DNA of 64,000 nt from DATLSM01 sp049585815 (GTDB lineage Bacteria > Actinomycetota > Thermoleophilia > Solirubrobacterales > 70-9): the NCBI GenBank assembly GCA_049585815.1, contig JBAVAR010000054.1:1-64000 (forward strand), given 5' to 3'. Below are positions 61,489-64,000 of the stretch, piece by piece. A program made the translations under genes and the position numbers. The stretch's first letter is position 1. Each line of letters begins with the position of its first letter. The notes below the pieces were generated by a model, which was not told the origin of the DNA, did no database searches, and was given only the letters and a program-made list of their open reading frames with translations.

Positions 61489-63192
61489 ATGGGGAAACAA
61501 CCAAATGTCTTGCTTATCCTTACTGACCAGCTGCGCTATCCGCCGCCATATGAGTCCGCTGAGTTGGCGGAGTACCGTCGACAGACCCTTCCCGGCGTTG
61601 AGCGCCTGCGGCAGAACGGCATCTCTTTCAACCATCACTACCCGATGGCGACCGCATGCGCCCCGAGTCGCGCTTCGCTTCTGACCGGCCAATATCCATC
61701 CCTCCACGGGGTAACTCAAACAGATGGACTAGCCAAGGCCGCCGACGGCGAGGATATGTTCTGGTTGGCGCCAGACTCGGTGCCGACGCTTGGTGATTGG
61801 TTTCGCGCCGGCGGATATCGAACATTCTTCAAGGGCAAGTGGCACGCCTCCCACGCCCACCTGGAGGCTGCCGACGGGAGTGGCTACCTCCTCTCGATCG
61901 ATGACGACGGTACTCCGCAGAAGGAAAACATCCAGAAGTACCTGGAAGCCGATTTGCTTGATCCTTACGGATTTTCAGAGTGGGTTGGTCCAGAGCCGCA
62001 CGGCCTCGGTAAGCACAACATGGGGATCGTGAAGGACTCATTCACGGCCGACGAGACGATCGAGCTACTGAGTCGCTTTGAGGAGGGGGATGGGGATGAG
62101 CCGTGGCTCACCGTCTGCTCCTTCCTAAACCCACACGATGACTCGTTCTTCGGCTTGGTCGGCCTACTCCAGGGTCTGCGCTATCACCCGTCAGATGTGC
62201 CCCACATCGAGGATGCGCCGACCCGCCACGAGGATCTGTCGACAAAGCCATCCTGCCACCAGAGCTACGCCGACACCTGGAGCAAGCTGGCCGCCCCACA
62301 GCCATGGATCCAGACACACTTGAAGTTCTATTACCAGGTACAGGCCGCGGTGGGCGAGCAGATCACGCGTGTGCTCGAGACCCTAGCTGCAGGTCGATCC
62401 TTCGAGAACACAATCGTGATCTTCAGCTCCGATCACGGTGACATGCAGGGTGCCCACGGCGGCATGCATGAGAAGTGGCACGTCGCATATGAGGAGGCTC
62501 TTCACGTTCCGTTCATAGTTTCCAGTCCGCTTTTGAGCGGGGGGGCGCGCGAGATCGACATTCCGACGAGCCACGCCGACCTGATCCCGACTCTACTTGG
62601 ACTCAGTGGCATCGACCGCGATGGGGCCCTCTCCAAGTTGCAAACCGATCACACCGACGCCCGACCTTTGGTCGGTCGTGACCTATCGAATTTGATCCGG
62701 GGTGGCGAGCCCGCATCGGCTGAACCAATCCTCTTCATCACCGACGATGAGATCAGCGAGGGTAACCGGCCGCCCCTGACACCCTTTCACCGGATCGCTC
62801 AGATCGTGAAGGTCTTTTCGACCGTTGTTCAGCCCAATCACATCGAGACCGTAATCGCCGAGGTTGAGGTAGGCGACGAGCAACACCTTGTGAAGTTGTC
62901 GCGCTACCACGATAACCAGCAGTTCTGGACCGTGCCGGCCGAGCGCGATGAGCGTCTCCGAGGCCGAAAGACGATTACCGTCACCGAACCCGAGTCTGAT
63001 GAGTTTGAGCTCTACGACCTCTCCCTTGACCCTTTCGAGGAGCGAAATCTTGCGCATCCCAACAATGCTGACGAGACCTCGCGCGCCCTTCAGGAGTTGA
63101 TGCTCTCCCTCCTCATCGATCAGCTTTCCAAGAAGCGACTCACGCCTGCAGACGGAGATACTCCGGGCTACCGACCTCCGACTCGAGTCTGA
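61489..63192 (+). CDS. Sulfatase-family enzyme (Cys-type, formylglycine)
   Basis: 567 residues, with GGAGGT just before ATG. Metal-site start PNVLLILTDQLRYP, formylglycine motif CAPSR with Cys57 (C-x-P-S-R type), GKWHASHAH and IFSSDHGDMQGAHGG (metal Asp/His). It cuts sulfate esters. No signal peptide, so cytosolic. Needs a formylglycine-generating enzyme, not found in the window. C-terminal half (about 380-567) has a long extra domain. Confidence 0.9.
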   Translation: MGKQPNVLLILTDQLRYPPPYESAELAEYRRQTLPGVERLRQNGISFNHHYPMATACAPSRASLLTGQYPSLHGVTQTDGLAKAADGEDMFWLAPDSVPTLGDWFRAGGYRTFFKGKWHASHAHLEAADGSGYLLSIDDDGTPQKENIQKYLEADLLDPYGFSEWVGPEPHGLGKHNMGIVKDSFTADETIELLSRFEEGDGDEPWLTVCSFLNPHDDSFFGLVGLLQGLRYHPSDVPHIEDAPTRHEDLSTKPSCHQSYADTWSKLAAPQPWIQTHLKFYYQVQAAVGEQITRVLETLAAGRSFENTIVIFSSDHGDMQGAHGGMHEKWHVAYEEALHVPFIVSSPLLSGGAREIDIPTSHADLIPTLLGLSGIDRDGALSKLQTDHTDARPLVGRDLSNLIRGGEPASAEPILFITDDEISEGNRPPLTPFHRIAQIVKVFSTVVQPNHIETVIAEVEVGDEQHLVKLSRYHDNQQFWTVPAERDERLRGRKTITVTEPESDEFELYDLSLDPFEERNLAHPNNADETSRALQELMLSLLIDQLSKKRLTPADGDTPGYRPPTRV

Positions 63193-63274
63193 AGGCCAAC
63201 TCGCGCGAAGCCCATGCAACGTCGATCCCGCTCGACACCGCCGATAACGCTATGGCGGATATTCTCAGTGCCCT

Positions 63275-63348
63275 GGGGCGGTAGCTCAGTTGGTCAGAGC
63301 ACGGGACTCATAATCCCTTGGTCGCTGGTTCGAGTCCAGCCCGCCCCA
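63275..63348 (+). tRNA. tRNA with CAT anticodon, probably tRNA-Ile2 (lysidine-modified)
   Basis: Acceptor GGGGCGG/CCGCCCC, D-arm GCTCAGTTGGTCAGAGC, anticodon CAT at 63309-63311 in CTCATAA, T-arm GCTGGTTCGAGTCCAGC. The stretch CTTGGTCGCTGGTTC after the anticodon stem closely matches E. coli tRNA-Ile2, unlike elongator Met tRNA. CAT then becomes lysidine-modified and reads AUA. CCA is not encoded. Confidence 0.85.
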
Positions 63349-63456
63349 TCCCAGGACGGTTCATTGGTGAGTAGCGCCGCAGTTCTCCCAATGAGCGCAA
63401 GCGCAATGGAGCCAGCCCTCCCGAAGCCGCTGGGATTCGGACCGCTTAGTCGGATT

Positions 63457-64000
63457 TCAACTCTCGATCTTGCATGGGGGAAGCGTGATGTTGACCATTG
63501 TCCCGTCGGAAAAGGAGAAGCTCGCGTTGCCTATCGGGAAGGAGTCGCCAAAGGGCGCGCATTTTGCACGCAGTAAACTGGCGGGATGGCCGGCGCGACT
63601 GTAGAAGCGTTTGAGGGAAAGATGGAAGGCCGTAATCTCTCCGAAAAGAAAGGCTCCGATAGGGGGGATCGTGCCGATCACTTCGGTTCCAAAGATTCCG
63701 CGAACCCTCTTTATTTCGAATGGGATCACGTAATTCAGCGGCAGGGGCTTGGAGCTTGTGACCTGGGCGAAGATCGCAGGGCGTGAACCGATGTGCCCGT
63801 TGAAGGCAAACAGTTTGCTGTGCAAGATGAACGGATCCTGTTCTGGCGGGGTGAACCGGGCGGTGACTTTGCCATGGCCCACCATGGCGGCGGCACATTC
63901 GTGTTTGGCAGTTTCAGCGGAGTCCGATTCAAGCCGCGCCAAGGAGCAGTTGGGAAAGCCCACAGTCTGCAAGGAAACGTCTTCGTTGAAATCGACGATG
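63457..64000 (-). CDS. Exported protein, family A member 3 (5' end beyond window)
   Basis: At least 180 residues; open to the right edge, so the N-terminus and signal lie outside. Visible pattern FNEDVSLQTVGFPNC, CAAAMVGHGKVTA, FAFNGHI, then LLRAKCAPFGDSF and ITLPPCKIES. These match the conserved blocks of the genes at 28076 and 51649 (G-x-C, C...VG.G, FNG, AKC, final C). The first two are complete; this is the third. Function unknown. Confidence 0.65.
   Translation of the reverse strand, partial: IVDFNEDVSLQTVGFPNCSLARLESDSAETAKHECAAAMVGHGKVTARFTPPEQDPFILHSKLFAFNGHIGSRPAIFAQVTSSKPLPLNYVIPFEIKRVRGIFGTEVIGTIPPIGAFLFGEITAFHLSLKRFYSRAGHPASLLRAKCAPFGDSFPIGNASFSFSDGTMVNITLPPCKIES

Noticed and set aside
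1..64000. CRISPR array or restriction/defence system
   Set aside because: No regularly spaced repeats, cas, restriction or methylase target-recognition genes seen.

Overview
The window is high-GC bacterial chromosome with tightly packed genes. It carries Actinobacteria-type features: RskA-like anti-sigma factors, a CGAAC-N4-GTTCG LexA box, an imuB/dnaE2 mutagenesis cassette, SHOCT and DUF6325-like small proteins, and many GTG/TTG starts. Abundant secreted beta-propeller, PKD-like and beta-helix proteins and tandem Tat-exported ferritin-like proteins suggest the class Thermoleophilia (Solirubrobacterales-like soil bacteria). That placement is an inference from gene content. No plasmid or phage core genes are seen. 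The only mobile-DNA traces are a decayed ArdC-like antirestriction fragment and a tRNA-like scar near 16.1-16.8 kb.

Layout. 0.3-4.8 kb: metabolic and regulatory genes (dienelactone hydrolase, MmyB-type regulator divergent from an FMN split-barrel protein, HAD phosphatase). 4.9-9.9 kb: an ECF sigma/anti-sigma pair behind three ferritin-like paralogues, divergent from tatC-tatA. 10.3-21.5 kb: mostly exported proteins (HExxH peptidase, sialidase-like propeller, YVTN propeller with PKD, beta-helix) plus a nucleotidyltransferase pair resembling a toxin-antitoxin module. 21.5-31.6 kb: housekeeping and membrane proteins (pterin dehydratase, methyltransferase, deacetylase, PIG-V-like mannosyltransferase, Kup). 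31.7-35.0 kb: GH76 glycosidase and two glycosyltransferases. 35.8-38.4 kb: amino-acid permease, channel-like protein, GreA. 38.5-43.3 kb: SOS-controlled imuB-DUF6504-dnaE2 cassette. 43.5-51.6 kb: TetR, two methyltransferases, acetyltransferase, quinone oxidoreductase, VOC proteins, P450, epoxide-hydrolase-like enzyme.

51.6-58.5 kb is one long minus-strand run. It comprises a class III cyclase, a PspC/LiaF-like protein, a small membrane protein, a histidine kinase, a response regulator and an FAD oxidoreductase. These are followed by a 28-residue membrane peptide, an ECF sigma factor, a CxxC membrane protein and an exported protein. 58.8-64.0 kb: frameshifted acetyltransferase, hydrolase, flavodoxin, sulfatase, a CAT-anticodon tRNA that looks like tRNA-Ile2, and a third member of an exported protein family also present at 28.1 and 51.6 kb.

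The most notable items are: (i) sigma/anti-sigma + three ferritin-like proteins + Tat translocase; (ii) the microprotein-sigma-CxxC-exported protein operon and its three-member paralogous family; (iii) a perfect 22-bp LexA palindrome whose last three bases are the imuB start codon; (iv) a cyclase joined to a LiaFSR-like cassette.
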